64,000 nucleotides of DNA. It comes from Epiperipatus broadwayi. Lineage: Eukaryota > Onychophora > Udeonychophora > Euonychophora > Peripatidae. Position numbers and translations under genes: made by a program. Position 1 is the first letter of the stretch. Each line of letters starts with the position of its first letter. The notes beneath the pieces are model-generated. The model was not told the origin of the DNA, did no database searches, and saw nothing but the letters and a program-made list of their open reading frames with translations. The stretch spans positions 8,365,244 to 8,429,243 of the forward strand of contig JAQFVV010012418.1 of the NCBI GenBank assembly GCA_028023455.1. The letters are read 5' to 3'. Positions 23,340 through 36,938 of this stretch are shown one piece after another.

Positions 23340-23537
23340 GTAAAATGAAAATACATAGACAAAAGGTTTTTTTTTTTTAATAATATTTAGCTTTATTACT
23401 GCCTAGCAAGTTTTCAATATATTTTTATTATATGCCATGTATATGATATAGTAAAAATATATTGAAAGCATGCTAGGCAGTAATAAAGCTAAATGTTATT
23501 TAAAAAACTACCTTTTCTGTATGCATTTTCATTTTAC
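23340..23537. repeat. hairpin MITE-like inverted repeat
   Basis: Two arms are complementary. The inner arms are about 23385-23430 and 23452-23494 (TTTAGCTTTATTACTGCC against GGCAGTAATAAAGCTAAA), and the outer blocks are 23340-23366 and 23511-23537 (GTAAAATGAAAATACAT against ATGCATTTTCATTTTAC). The spacer is only about 20 bases. Weaker complementarity may extend to about 23285 and 23570. Transcribed, it would fold into one long hairpin. The termini and target duplication are not clear, so the transposon class is open. Confidence 0.8.
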
Positions 23538-25677
23538 GAGATATACATTATAGATGTATATTGTAAATGATCTTTATTTAATGCACATGATGTTAATTTC
23601 AATCATTAAAATAACTTTGGAATAATTGTAAAAAAAATAAAAATGCTAAAATATTAAAAATAATAGATATAAAAAATATGTATAATTTTTGCTTTTATTT
23701 ACCATGGTAACTTATAAGAAAACAATAAAATAATTGTTTCTTCAGCCCCATTTTGGGTATTATATTTAACTTTAAATAAAAGCATGAGGGAAGAGTCCAA
23801 AAATTAATTAAGTTAAACTCTTGTTATAGGATTTGACTTAGTATGGACTCCACTCACACACATGTACACACATTTTTATTTCAAGTTAAGTATAAAAACT
23901 GCAATTGTGGTTGATGAAACAATTATTTTCTTGATTTTTAGTTCCTATGGTTTATAAATAAAAAGCATTCATTATAAATATTTTTTAGATCTATTATTTT
24001 TACTGATAAATCTTTAAGAAATCATAAAATAGATGTTGCTCATATATATTTTATTTTATATTAATGGCTGACATTTCACAAATTGTATTTTTAAACATTT
24101 ATTTTAGTTTTTTTTTTAGCTATTTATTAATAGTAAAATGTTGAAAAGATTGTATTTCTTCATAACACTTTTTTTTAAAAAAAAAAAAAATGGAATTGAT
24201 AAACAACTTGACTGCTGCTTTTTTTATTTACTCATAAATTTTAAAATATTTTAAACCTTGGCCCAATTTTGATGACTAAAAATTTGACAAGCCTAATCAA
24301 CAGCTATTGTAAAACTAGCATAGTGCAGACTGATATATTTATTTAAAAAAGAGTAAGGGAAGACTATTTTAAGACTTCAAAATAGTAACTACTAGGAATT
24401 ATGGGATATTGTATGATTCATTGTTGAAGTTATTTGAAAATTTAATTCATTATTAAATCAAAATGTTATTTCATTTTATATAATCTATAAGTATTTGTGA
24501 TAAATATCATAGAAGAAAATTTTTGTGCAATTTACGTCTGATTTGCAATTAATATAGTAAATCAATTAGTTAAATATAACAGGAAAATATTTAAATGATA
24601 AATTGTTTTTTGTATGTTTGCTTTTTAAATATCATCTGGATACTTTGTATTAACATATTTTTATAAGCTAAAAATAGTTAAATGTGAAATACATTTATTT
24701 AAAGTATGTGCTGAGTTTATCAGATTTTTAATTAGTTTTCTTTCTATTTTAATACGTTTCTATATATATTATTTTAATATATATATTGCTGTGGTAGAAA
24801 GGGCAAACTTGTAATGTTCCAATGATAATTTAATACTATGAACACAAATATAAAGAGAACATATATATACTGCATCATGATTAATTAAGTTAAGATCACT
24901 ATTTATCCCAATTTACTTCAGTGGCATGTAAATCAGGATATCTATCTTAGTCCCTTGCTAAGTATTCTAGTTTTCTAGTTATTACATTTTGCTCATGATG
25001 GCCCACACTTCGGAAATATACATTTTAATATTGGATTCTAATCGCTGTAATAGTACAATTACTAGAATCACAATAAATTGCAAAAGAATAAACCATAATA
25101 ATTGTTCCTTATGAGCTTTTATTAACCCCAAAATAAGATACATAATTGGATGTGAATTTATTTACATAAATATAATGTAATCAAAGAAAATTGAATAACA
25201 GCAATAAATAAATAAATGATTAAATACCTGATAAATGTACAATTTAAAAACTTGCTGCTACATTGTTCCATAGAAAAACTTTTAAGATCTTTCTTGAATG
25301 TTTTTCTATTTTCCAAAGAAATAAATATTTACATGTTTCAAATAATTTTGTAAAAATAGAGGAAAAATCATTTGTCATTTACATAAATATAAGCAATTCT
25401 CATGCATTAATTTATTCTAAGCTAAGAACACATATTCTAATGTGTATTCTCAAATCATTTCCTATTGAGGTTGTATTATGATATATTATTTGTGAATATT
25501 TTTATTTATTAATTTAGACAGAGATATTGAATGAATATTTAAAAGTATTTATTCCTCAAATATTTCTCTTTTAAAACCATTAGCATTGTAGATAAAATAT
25601 TTTTAACAATATCTGTGCTTTGCTCCACACGTAAAACAAATGGAGATGCAACTGTTCAGAGTACTAAATGTGATAAA

Positions 25678-25700
25678 TATCATATATATATATGATATTG
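25678..25700. repeat. AT palindrome
   Basis: AATATCATATATATATATGATATT is self-complementary around a TA run. Common in AT-rich DNA; possible cruciform only. Confidence 0.6.
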
Positions 25701-25709
25701 TTTTAATTA

Positions 25710-25790
25710 AAAGGGATTTGAACTCAGACTTTCACGTTTCCTCTAGCTATCCACTCTATCTTATACAACCGATACATATGGCTAGATACA
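25710..25790 (-). repeat. tRNA-like SINE fragment
   Basis: On the minus strand the stretch reads with an A-box-like TAGAGTGGATAGC and, about 30 bases later, a B-box-like GAGTTCAAATCCC, the spacing of an internal RNA polymerase III promoter. The flanks do not fold into a good tRNA acceptor stem, so a tRNA-derived SINE remnant is more likely than a tRNA gene. Confidence 0.4.
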
Positions 25791-26090
25791 TGTGAAAAAC
25801 TTAAATGATCTCCAATATACATATTTCATGCTGAATTAGCATTCATCATTTGGTCCAGATCATCATCTCCTACACATATATGCAATCAGTGCTCAGTTTA
25901 TATTTAGATAGCAAATCTTCAAACTTTAATGGACAAGCATCAATCTTCTTCACTCTCAATTCTTTAGTCATTCATATCATTGAAAATCTGATGATGGAAA
26001 CATCCAAAGCCTTTGTTGATGCCAATCTTATTGTGATACTAATGTTGACTGTTAAATTACTCTGACCCTTCACATATAAGACCTTAATAT

Positions 26091-26908
26091 GCACAACATT
26101 TCTGGTTTTAATCTTTTTCACAGTATTCTAATGATTGTGCTATTTTGATAATTCAAAGGATGAGCTATACAATGTTTTTAATATTTTGAATCCAAAATGT
26201 TTGGTTTAATGATGCAAGAATATTTTTTAGTTTGAGAATATGAATCAGATTAAATATCTAAATTACTTTCTAGATATAAAAACAAATGTTAATGTATGAC
26301 AATATTTTACTATGTGCAACTATTGTATTTGTCAAGTCACAGTTTTCCATAAGGAATTTGCAATCTGAAACAAAGTTTGTTTTTTAATGAAAGTACTTTT
26401 CTTAAATTCAGGATAGATAATAAACCAAGTGAGCACATGTGTTCAGAATGTCCACATTTTACAGCAGAGATTATTCAAGATTTGAATGACACATTTTTAT
26501 TTTTAATTGCATGCACAGCATTTCTAGTTCTAATCTTTTTCAAAGTTTTCTAATGATAGTGCTATTATTCTTGACAATTAAAAGGGTGGTTCTACACAAT
26601 ATTTTTAATATTATGAATCCAAACTGTTTTGTTTAATGATAGAAGAATATTCTCTAGTTTGAGAAAATGGATCTGGTCAAATATCTGGGTAACTTTTGAG
26701 GTATAAAAACAAATGTAGATGTTAAAATATAATAATATTTTACTGTGCAACTATTGTATTTGTCAAGTCACAGTTTCCCATAAGGAATTTACAATATGAA
26801 ACAAAGTTTGTCTTTTAATGAAAGTACTTTTTATAAATTTAGGGTAGATAATAAAGAAAATGTGTTGATAATGTCCACATTTTACAGCAAAAATTATTCA
26901 AAACTTGG
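26091..26908. repeat. direct tandem duplication, period about 422 bp
   Basis: 26091-26486 and 26513-26908 are direct copies. Shared landmarks are GCACA(A/G)CATTTCT, AATTTTGAATCCAAA-like words, GTGCAACTATTGTATTTG, TCAAGTCACAGTTT and TGTCCACATTTTACAGCA. Identity looks to be about 80-85 percent with small indels, so the duplication is old. There is no ORF. Confidence 0.85.
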
Positions 26909-27895
26909 ATCTATAGTTAATTTGCAAATACTCTATATGGACTGTTGGAAAGTGAGATGTGAAACATAAATCTAACAGTTTGGCTGGGAGGGAAAGCTGT
27001 AGAGAGATAGAAGAATTACCAAGAAAATATTATTTATGTAAAGTAGTTTGTCTGGGAAAAGTATATTAAAAGGAATTAAATTGTTATTAAGATCAAGAGT
27101 TGTAGATTGTTAATGAAAAAAAGAACTGTATTGGAAAAAAAAATGAAGTATGTTTATATATGGCAATATGTCTTAGAGAGATAATATGTTACAAAATAAA
27201 ATAAATAGGGATGAAATAAGTGATATAATAATGGAATATATCTATAAAGAATATAACTGTAATTAAAAATAACAAATCAAAGTAAATGATGAGATTATAA
27301 TGAATTGCAACAGACTGTCTTCTTATAAATAATTTGTTTTTATAATTAAGATTTTGTTTCAGGTTAGCTATCCTTTTCAATTTCTTTTATGAAAATATAA
27401 AGAATTAAAAACAGTTTCATTTTGCATGCAACTAAATTATTAAGAATGTATAGCAGATTTGAATGCAAAAAAAATATCATTTAATAATTAGTGCATTTAT
27501 CTTCTATGCAGAGAATCTTTTTTTCAGGTAGCCAGTTCATAGAAAATTCAATATTGATAGGTAAATGGATATTTCATTACAGGTTTCAGATTGATCTGGA
27601 TTGGTTAAATGAATAGTGACGAATGATTGTAATATGATGCAATTTTCTAAGACTGTCGTATATTTTTACATTAGTTTTGTTAACTATGTTGAAAAGGCAT
27701 TTGTTAAATTAAATTAAATTATTTAGAAAAAAAAGGGACAGAAGTTATAGATAATTTGCATGTAAAAACAAAATATTACTAGGATTAAATAGTCTGCTTA
27801 CAGGAGAGATTAATACAAAAAGTTTAAGGTGAGTTCTTATTTATTTATATTTAGTACTTACTTAAATGAGATGTTAAATGAAGTGATTTAAATTG

Positions 27896-28210
27896 CTAAT
27901 GTCTTTTATTTTTAACAAATATATTCCGGCTCAATATGTCAGCTACCACATTTTCAGTGCCCTTACAATACTGGATGGAATAATTGAACTCCTGGAGAAA
28001 AAGGCTCCATCGGATTAGCCTACTATTTGTTAAATAACTGTGATTTAAGAATTCCAGGCTCTTATGATCTGTCCTAACAATCGTTTCCGATCCTATCAAG
28101 AATTAGCGGAACTTCTGAAATGCCCACACCACAGCCAAGGCCTCTTTCTCTGTTACACAGTAATTAATCTCTGCACCTCTCAATGATTGAAGGCGGGAAG
28201 GGGTATTGTG
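27896..28210 (-). pseudogene. RNase H fragment of a Ty3/gypsy element
   Basis: The minus strand encodes a piece of retrotransposon RNase H: RSLRGAEINYCVTEKEALAV (catalytic E) from about 28190, then a stop, then IGSETIVRTDHKSLEFLN (catalytic D in TDH), LIRWSLFLQEFNY and ENVVADILSRN near 27920. It is the same family as the RNase H at 9760-10122 but has kept the ADILSR end. Nothing else of the element is recognisable on either side, so this is an isolated, 5'- and 3'-truncated relic, in antisense orientation to the downstream host exons. Confidence 0.85.
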
Positions 28211-28320
28211 TTGATTTGCCTGTAATATATTAATGCTTAAAAAATATAAGGAACTTTATATATAGCATTAAATAAATTTATGATGAATTTAACTGTGAAT
28301 AAAAATTGTAAATGTAAAAA

Positions 28321-28334
28321 TGGGGGGGGGGGGT
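28321..28334. repeat. poly-G run
   Basis: A run of 13 G after TG in otherwise AT-rich DNA; a simple repeat and a likely spot for length errors in assembly. Confidence 0.8.
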
Positions 28335-29380
28335 AAATAGCATTACAAATGATTATTGGTGATGATACAATAGTAAAAAAGAAACTGAAAATCATTGTGT
28401 CTAAATTTTTAATAAATCACAAGTTCATTTTGTTGATCAGTAAAGATAGGGTTAAAGAAATAAATTCTTTAAATATTTGTTTTAGTTGTAGTGCACTAAG
28501 TTGATAGTAAGAAACAGAGAAGAAAAATGAGTGATTTTTTTTTTTTTAAGCTTGTATTCAGAGAAACCAAAACTTGAATTGATAAAGTTGGAAATGGAAA
28601 AAACAGATGAAAATATTTTCTGATTAAATAAAAAAATATTTGTTTTGATTCAGCTATTATAAAGAAAATAATATTACAAAATTGTATAAGATGAATATAA
28701 AAATAAGGATGAAGTTGATATTGTTAAGAAAAGGATGCAATTGTATATTTGTAAAAATGCAAACATTTAATCTGATGTGATTTATGAGATATGCTTTATA
28801 ATAGGAAATTAACATGAATGATATTTATTTAAAAAGGAATTTTAAAAAAAAAAATACATATATTGTATGCTGTTAAATTTCTCATGGCCCATGTTTAGTG
28901 AATATAGATTATGAAAATCTGAGGTGCAATAAATGGTGTAATGATTTTCATTTCCTGATTACACCTTTCTTATACTGAAATCTTTACAATTCACATTCTC
29001 TGCAAAACATCATTCCATATAATATGCAAGAAGGCAGTCATAAACTATTTTTTGAACATCTAGAATGACATTTTTTTGAGGAATCAATGTCGATTTGAGA
29101 ATATTTAACTGTAATAATATACTGTTAAAACAATGTAATAGCACTTCTGTGCAGATATTTTGTAATTATTCTACTTTTTGAAAAGATAATTGCAGTGGGG
29201 TCTTTTTTCCCATTTATTAGTACTTTTTAGCTTAAAATATTTTGATAAATATATTGGTTGAAGCCTAATTTTGTTTGTTTGTTTGTTGCTTATAATTAGT
29301 TTTATATATATAAGCATTTAATTTTATTTTCATATGTAATGTATATAGAAAATTTAATAGTACATAATTTATTTTAAAAG

Positions 29381-29536
29381 GCAGTATTAATGCAAACCCA
29401 AGACAAAGCATTAAGAAGGATAACAGAACTTAGGGAGCAGTCTCAACTGGAGTTAAAAGCCAAACAGCATTTAGAAGAAAACTTTAGAATGTCTTTAGAA
29501 GAAAAAGATGAATTAATAGGAGTTTTGAAGACAAAG
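29381..29536 (+). CDS. GOLGA4: GOLGA4 (golgin-245) internal exon, 52 codons
   Basis: The exon opens after ATTTTAAAAG and closes at ACAAAG|GTATTT, a good donor. It is 156 bp and phase 0 at both ends. The product is a charged coiled-coil segment: QTQDKALRRITELREQ, AKQHLEENF and SLEEKDELIGVL are the key blocks. From memory, human golgin-245 has matching blocks in the same order (SQDKSLRRIAELREE, AKKHLQEEF, SLEEKDQYISVL) just before its SLLKQRL motif, which here begins the next exon. Golgin-245/p230 is a long homodimeric coiled coil anchored to trans-Golgi membranes by a C-terminal GRIP domain that binds ARL1, and it tethers incoming vesicles. An alternative acceptor four bases further in would break the frame, so 29381 is preferred. 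Confidence 0.85.
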
Positions 29537-32500
29537 GTATTTTTATTATAATGTTACTTGTAATTTGTAAATTAAAAAAAAAAAAACAGATACCTTTTTT
29601 TTATTAATTATTTTACTGCTTATATTTTAGTAGAAAGTTAGCACTGAATTAATGTATTTTGACATTTAATTCCATGTCATTATAAAGGATTTATTAGATG
29701 TTTATGTTGTGTAAGTTTTTTTTTTTTTAATAGTGATTATAACGTTAATTTAGCTTTTGTTTACTCTTATCAGTAACTTATTTTTCATAGCTATTGTTGG
29801 AACTTGTATTCTTTCCAAACAAATTATTTTTATGTTATTTTAAAAAGTATTTTTATGATCTCTAAAAATACATTTGCTTATTTTCTTTCTCAATTTGAAC
29901 TGATAAAAATATGCAAAGCATATATCTCCAACCCACTTAGGTTTAAATACATGTAATAAAAATGTGTCTTTTTAATGTGTATCTAAATATTACAATATGT
30001 ATGTTTACATTTTATATATTCAAATATACAAAATTGAAATAAACATAGCATGGATACATTCAAATATATATATTGTGTATATAACCTGTGTATATATATA
30101 TATTACATGCACCAATGTATTTATTTTTAACTGAAGAGTAATGAAAAAGATTTTTTGTGTGTGTGGAAATTGAAAGAGTTTATAGCTTATTCGATATTTT
30201 AAATGCAAAAAATAAAACTTTTTTAATAAAATTTAAAAAAAAGTCTATAATGTTCCAAACATTTTAGAAATTTTGTATAAATATCAGTTATTATATATAG
30301 ATAATTGATCCATCACATGCAAATGAACTGTAAAGGCAATAATTTATTTTTTATAAATTTTTTGAATGTTACTTATATTGCCATACATTCTTGATCAATT
30401 GTTTGTCCTTTCAATATTGCTCTAAATTTAGTTTACCTAAGATAAGGTTTCCTATGATGAAATTTCTAAATATAAATGATCATAAATATAAACATAAAAT
30501 GGATCTCCTTATTTTAATAATTAATATTTGTTACATGAATAATATATATGTATATAATTTTTATGTTAACATTGACTATTATATTATGCTATGATCTTTT
30601 TAACAATATTTTTGATTTAAAAATTGAATTCGCCCATCCAAAAATAAATCCTCACACATATTTTAATTGTATTAAATTCAATATAGCTAGATCATTAAAT
30701 CAAGAATTTATTATAGTTTAACTTTTATTTAATATTCCCAAAATATATATTAATTAACTAAAATATTTTCTTAATAATAAATTAATATATTTATACTGTG
30801 TTTATATATATATTTTTTAATTGACTAAATGAGATAAAATTTTCACAAATATATACTTTTTGTAGATATGTGTTTGATCAAAATATAAATGCAACATCAA
30901 TAAAATTACATTATTAATTAATAAAATATTATTTATCAATGTTTTACAATAAATCAAATTTTTATGAAAAGAAATCAATCATTATTTTGTGAAATATAGA
31001 TACCACAATTCTCTGTTGGCTTTATCTATTATAACTTTAATTATAAATCTTATTGTATCTGGTAACAATTTTATACAAGACTAATACAAAATTATATAAT
31101 CAAAACAATACATATTCAATATATATTATTACAAATAGTTCAAATTTTGTATAATCAAACTTTTTTTATACCATATTAACTCTTTTTAATAGTGTTTTTA
31201 TCCATTGGAGCATTATACAGTACTTGTTTGATTAAGAATCAATAAGTAATTATTAATCAAAATATTTCACAATCAACCAAAAAAAAACTAAATCATTAAT
31301 ACAACTTAACAAACATCAGTAATCTAATTTTTCATTTAATATTTTGTAATTACAAAAAATTATTACAGTTAATGTTTGAATTTATTATCTTGAATGATAA
31401 TTGCTTCCTAGAATTACTTTATCTTTTTGACAATAATAATCTCATATCTCATCATGACTGTATAAAAAAAAAAAAAAACTATAATGTATAGATTTGAACA
31501 CTACTTGATCTGCATGTTCTCTTTTTTTTTCTCTGAAAAATTTCCTCTTTATAACATTTTTAGTTTTGAATATCTCCTATTTATACCAAGTTTCTAGGTT
31601 TAAATAATACTAATTCTCAAAACAATGCTTCTTTTTACAAATGTTTCAATTATTTTAAAATAAAACAAAAAAGAATATAACCAATCAGTTTTGTTTTGTT
31701 TGTTTTTTCAAAATTATGGGATAATGATTAAACACATATTGTTTAGTCATATTTTCTAAATAGTAATTCAAAAAGTCAAAAATATTTTTTTATCTTTTAA
31801 AAGAAAACTTATTTTATTTTCTCATTTGCTATTTTTAATTTTAATATTTTCAAAGTAAAACTACTTATACTCTTATATTTTTCTAGTTTATAACCTGTTT
31901 TAAATTTAATCTTTTTATTATCATCCAGACTGTGTGACTTCTTAGTACTGATAATGGTTTTTCTGTAAATTCTGAGCTTTCTGATTGTATAATAATGGCC
32001 AGTTTTTACTAGGTTAATACTCTTATCTGACAATAGTCTGTCTTCCAGGCTGCATATTTTACAGTTAGATTTCTTTCTATTCAAATTTCTTTCTTTCTGT
32101 TACGAATGAGGCAGCTATATTTAAGTCTTTTATCTGAATTTTAATATCTTTTGATTGTCTTTTTTATTTTCTATTATGGAATTTGTTCAGTAATCATCTT
32201 TTGGTCCAGCCTGACTAAATTTCATTCTCTTAGTTTACGAAGTCTTTTCCAATATATATTATACCCTGCCAATAGGACGATGATCCCTAGAAAACATGAA
32301 AAGTCCCTGAATTAGGCTATATTTTTATTTTATATTCTTAATTATTTCTAAATTATGTTTAATTTGTACCAGCAATTATGAGAGCCACTTATTCTATTAA
32401 ACAAGATCACCTACCCTTTAACATTAAACAAATATCAAAGTATTTGCTCAATGGCATAAGAATACTAAGACACTCTTTCTTATGAAGTATCTAATTATTC

Positions 32501-32955
32501 CCATGATTGTTAAACAATAATACTTAAATAATACAATAAAACATTTATAATCATTGACTTTAAATTAAATTAATTACCAAGTTTAAACTATCATTTTATT
32601 GTATATTTCTTTGTTATTATTACTACTTGTATAAAATTATAATTAATAATAATTATAATACTAATATTATCATAAGAAGATCTCAGGATTATCATTGATT
32701 TTAATTAGCTATTCATTCCATCTATAAGATATCAAGAGGGATTTTACTTAACTCTATAGGTAGTGTAATAAGTAAGAAAAGACTCATGTTCTCTAATATT
32801 GTAATAATAACTAACTACTGTTATCTAAATTGTGATCATAATCTGACTTACTATAAATAAACATACTTTAATAGATTTACAATATATTTTATTAATGACT
32901 TATGTGATCAATGTAAATTGGAATAAATTAATGTTTCTTTTATGAAATGTTATTC

Positions 32956-33266
32956 TCTTAAAGCAGGGTCCCCCAACCCTATGCCCACGGGCACCATGAT
33001 GCCCGCAGACCATTTTACGTGTGCCCGCCGCTATTCAAACACGATAAAAAATTATTTATCTGATACAAATAAATTTAATTTTTAAAATTTCTTGTAAATT
33101 ATTGTATTATATTGTAATCAAATAAATAATTTTTTGAATATTATGTCTATTATTAACAATATTCAACTATAAATTTACATTAAAAAAATAAATGGTGCCC
33201 GCCACCTGGCTGGTATTATATAATGTGTTCTTAAGTGCAAAAAGGTTGGGGACCCCTGTCTTATAG
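32956..33266. mobile_element. short hAT-type MITE (295 bp) with target duplication
   Basis: The element runs 32964-33258. Its ends are CAGGGTCCCCCAACC and, inward from the right, CAGGGGTCCCCAACC, a well-known hAT terminal style. The flanks TCTTAAAG (32956-32963) and TCTTATAG (33259-33266) agree in 7 of 8 bases, consistent with an aged 8-bp duplication. Near both ends are GTGCCCGCC-type words (GTGCCCGCCGCTATT left, GTGCCCGCCACCTGG right). There is no ORF, so it must have moved with a transposase supplied elsewhere. It is unrelated in its interior to the 0.87-kb family. Confidence 0.88.
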
Positions 33267-34467
33267 TTATTATGCATTACATTGTATTTAAATGGTTTCT
33301 TATTCAAATGTTAGATTGTACATTTTAATTAAAGTGTACAATAGTTAATACTCTATAAAGATGGTGTAGTGATGATAACTCAAACAAAAGAAATGCACCT
33401 CTAATTATTTAGTTCAACTTAGAAATGTTAACTTTATCAATATATTATTCACAAAATCTTTTAATAATTATTTTTTGAACTAATAGATAACAATATTAAT
33501 AACATTATATAACAATATAATACAGTAACATATGTAAACATTTGAACATTTATATTTCTCTTAATTACAATTACAGATATTTAAAATGAAATACTCCCTT
33601 TTCATAAGATATAGTGTTATTGTTCTATTCAACTTTATTTCTTATATAACAAAATCATTTATATTTATTAAATAATGTCCCTTTTTACGGATTTTATTTA
33701 TACCCATTACCCCTTATAGATTATACTTCAAAAATATAAGAAGATTTAAAAATATGTATTATTGTTTTCTTTCTTAAATAAAATAATCTTATTGTAATAT
33801 TATGAAATATTACATATTTATTTGTTTTTATATCTTATGACATTTATCATTTGATCTTTCTTTTTATCTTATACTAATAAAATAATAATTCTATAATTCT
33901 GGAATCATTGATTTTTTTCTGATATCACTCACAATTTTCCCATGGACTTATTATCGAACTCTATAACTAAATAAAAAAAAAATGAAAATTTTATACTATA
34001 AACTATGAAATATGACAACTTATCTTCTGAAATAATTTCCATTTACAATTTATGATACTATGTTAAAATGTTAATGGAATATTCTTTGATCTATCCTAAA
34101 ATAAGAAATCTTTATCATATCTAAACAACTCAGCTACTAACTTCCTATTTCCAATCTATACTTGTTTCATATGTTTCCTATTTATAATAGACTATAATGA
34201 CTTACAAATTAGGATTAATTATTAACTCCACCATACTTATATTACATTATTTATAATTGAATATAAGATCAAAGTTTAAATATCACAATCTATTGTTTCA
34301 ATATTTCAAACATATACAGATTCCATCTTCTTATAATAAATGTGATTACTTTCCTATGAATATTTTACAAGCTTATTGTTTATCCCCCGTTATTATAATT
34401 ATTTAATAATCTTTATTAAAATAAACAAAATTTTAAACAATTAATTACATCTAATTACATAACACAG

Positions 34468-34895
34468 ATTAATAATTAGCCATTAAGCTAATGCACATAT
34501 GCTTTGTGGATTTTTAACTATAAATGAATACTCTCACTTTCCAAACATAAGATAAAGTCTTTGTGAAAAGATAAAATGAATCCATCTATTCTTTCGACCC
34601 AAACATTTATGTATAGAAAAATCTTAAGTATTTGGAAATGAGAGCATGAAGATGTTAAACAATCACTTTAAATTACTTTTACTATACCTGAATCAAAATG
34701 ATTGCTTAACATTTTCATGCTCTCATTTTTTACCACTCAAGATTTGCCCATACATAAATGTTGGATCGAAAGGATAGATGGATTTATTCTATCTTTTCAC
34801 AAAGTCTTTATCTTGTGTTTGGAAAATGAGAGTATTCATTTATATTTAAAAATCCATAAAGCGCATGTGCATTAGCTTAATGGCTAATTATTAAT
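34468..34895. repeat. long inverted repeat (foldback MITE), 428 bp
   Basis: The two halves are complementary over almost their whole length. The left arm begins ATTAATAATTAGCCATTAAG and the right arm ends with its complement. Further paired blocks are ACTCTC(A/-)TTTTCCAAACA, AAGATAAAGTCTTTGTGAAA, and CATTTATGTATGG/AG. The unpaired centre is about 34665-34700. Arm identity looks near 90 percent. With such arms it is a foldback or MITE-type transposon; the target duplication is unclear because the ends are TA/TTAA-rich. As intron RNA it would form a hairpin of roughly 200 bp. Confidence 0.85.
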
Positions 34896-36880
34896 ATTAC
34901 AGTTTATACAACATAGCGCTATATAAAATAAATATCTTATAACATAGATTAGTAAATGTTATACATCTACTAATGCCCTTATTAATAATAATTCTATAAA
35001 TTATAAAAATTAAATGGGATTCAAATAGTTTGTTAACATTTTTTTAAAAAAAAAAAAACATGATATACCTTTACCCTTTTCATCATTAAAGATTTTTGTA
35101 ATTTTTATCGTAACCAAATCATTTCAAACACTTTAGAATAAAGAAGTGTTAGCATCCACCACCCCACTCCCACTTCTGCTCTTCTTGTTCTTATAATAAT
35201 ATCACAAAATACAAAATTTCCACCGCAAACAGATTATTTACAATTTATCTTTTTTTTTCTTAACAGTCAAATATTATTTTCAATTTGCATACTATAATTT
35301 TATTTATAAACTTCTTATGTTTATTATAATATCAGCATTTCACCAATCCACTGCTATGCTTCAGTCTTTGCATTATTCTTTACATATTCTTTGATCAATG
35401 TTATCCTTTAGAATATAACATTTTACACCTCCTTATATGTAGGTTGACATTATCCTTAATATACGTTTTATATTTTCAAATAAGATAATGTTTATTCCAT
35501 TAATTTATTCAACTCTTTCGTCTCCAATACATATTTATTCCTTGTTCTTTGTCCTCAGTAATTATTTAATTTTTTACACTTCTTTCATTTTCAGAGCAGA
35601 TTGCTATGATCTTATTACAAGTGTAAATATAATCTTCATTTAACTTATCATTCAAATACCCTTCCACAGGTTCTCTTCATATATTAAGTTCAATTTTCAA
35701 TAAACAAATATTTCCACGATCATTATTTATTGATTTGGTTTTAACTATATTAAAATATTTTTGACTTAACTGTGTCAGAAATAATTTTCTTTTTATTCAT
35801 CCACCAATTCCAACTTAATTTTTTTTCACAAATTCTATGATAGTCATGGCACATAAATATTTTAGCTTTCTTATTAATTAAATCATGTATTAACATAGTA
35901 CTCACTGTAAATTTCTTGAGTTCATTTATTACTTTAATATCAAATTTTATTTCACCTTCACTTTGTAATTAATCATACGCTGATGCGTTGCAGTGAAACT
36001 TTTTATGTAATAATTTGTAGGCTTTTTATATATATATTCTAATTTACAGACTTAACGCTTCAGAGCCCTTGTTGCTCCATCTTACTTTACAGTTTTTTCC
36101 TTCTATTCTTCTGGTTTTTTTTTTTTTCAATATAATGACTCCAAGACATTTCCTAAAATTATTAAACTGTTGATTTTACCAATAGAGACTTAACTTTCCT
36201 TCACTCCTTCATTTTAACAAAATCTTCATAATATATTTTTAATTTTATCAAATAAATCAACATTAGGTTCTTGTTTTTTTTAATTAAGATATCTAGAATA
36301 GTTTAAAACAAAATTTTAGAAAAGAATGAAATTGTTTTTCATCTGATTTGTAATCTTTTTTTTTTTTATTTTCCCCCAATTTTTTTTTCTTCAAATCATT
36401 GTCTGCTTGTTTTTAATTTATTCCAAATTACGCTTTCCCATTGTTTAATTTTTCTGTTCCTCTGGTTCTGAATATTTAATTAGTTACATGTAGTTTAACT
36501 TTTTTAAACAAATATCTGTTTAAAATATTTCCTAATTAAAAAAAACAATACCTTTCATAAACTTAATAAAAATTACCATTTACTTTAAATCAATTTATAT
36601 TATTCTTATTTTACTTTTATACAGACTAAATCCTAAATTAATAACATAAATATTAATTATTTATTTTTTTAAATAAAATAATATTTCACCAAAAATATTC
36701 ATTACTTTATCATATTACATGTGCAGAGACATGATTATCTATCTCTATAATGCATATTTTTATTTATAAGATTAGATTTGAATTTCCCTACAATTTTAAA
36801 TATTTTTTAAACAATTAATTATTAACAAATATTACTATTTTATCTCTTATATAAATGAAATAATCTGAACTTCAAACCCT

Positions 36881-36938
36881 TCGACAACTAAAATGACCTT
36901 TCTTTTCCTTCGACAACTAAAATGACCTTTCTTTTCCT
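36881..36938. repeat. 29-bp exact tandem pair
   Basis: The unit beginning TCGACAACTAAAATGACC and ending TTTCTTTTCCT occurs twice back to back without a mismatch, so this is a recent small duplication. Confidence 0.9.

Noticed and set aside
31809-32084. 91-codon lysine-rich minus-strand ORF in the large intron
   Set aside because: Composition is what AT-rich DNA yields (K, I, S, N), with no motif; neighbouring frames are full of stops.
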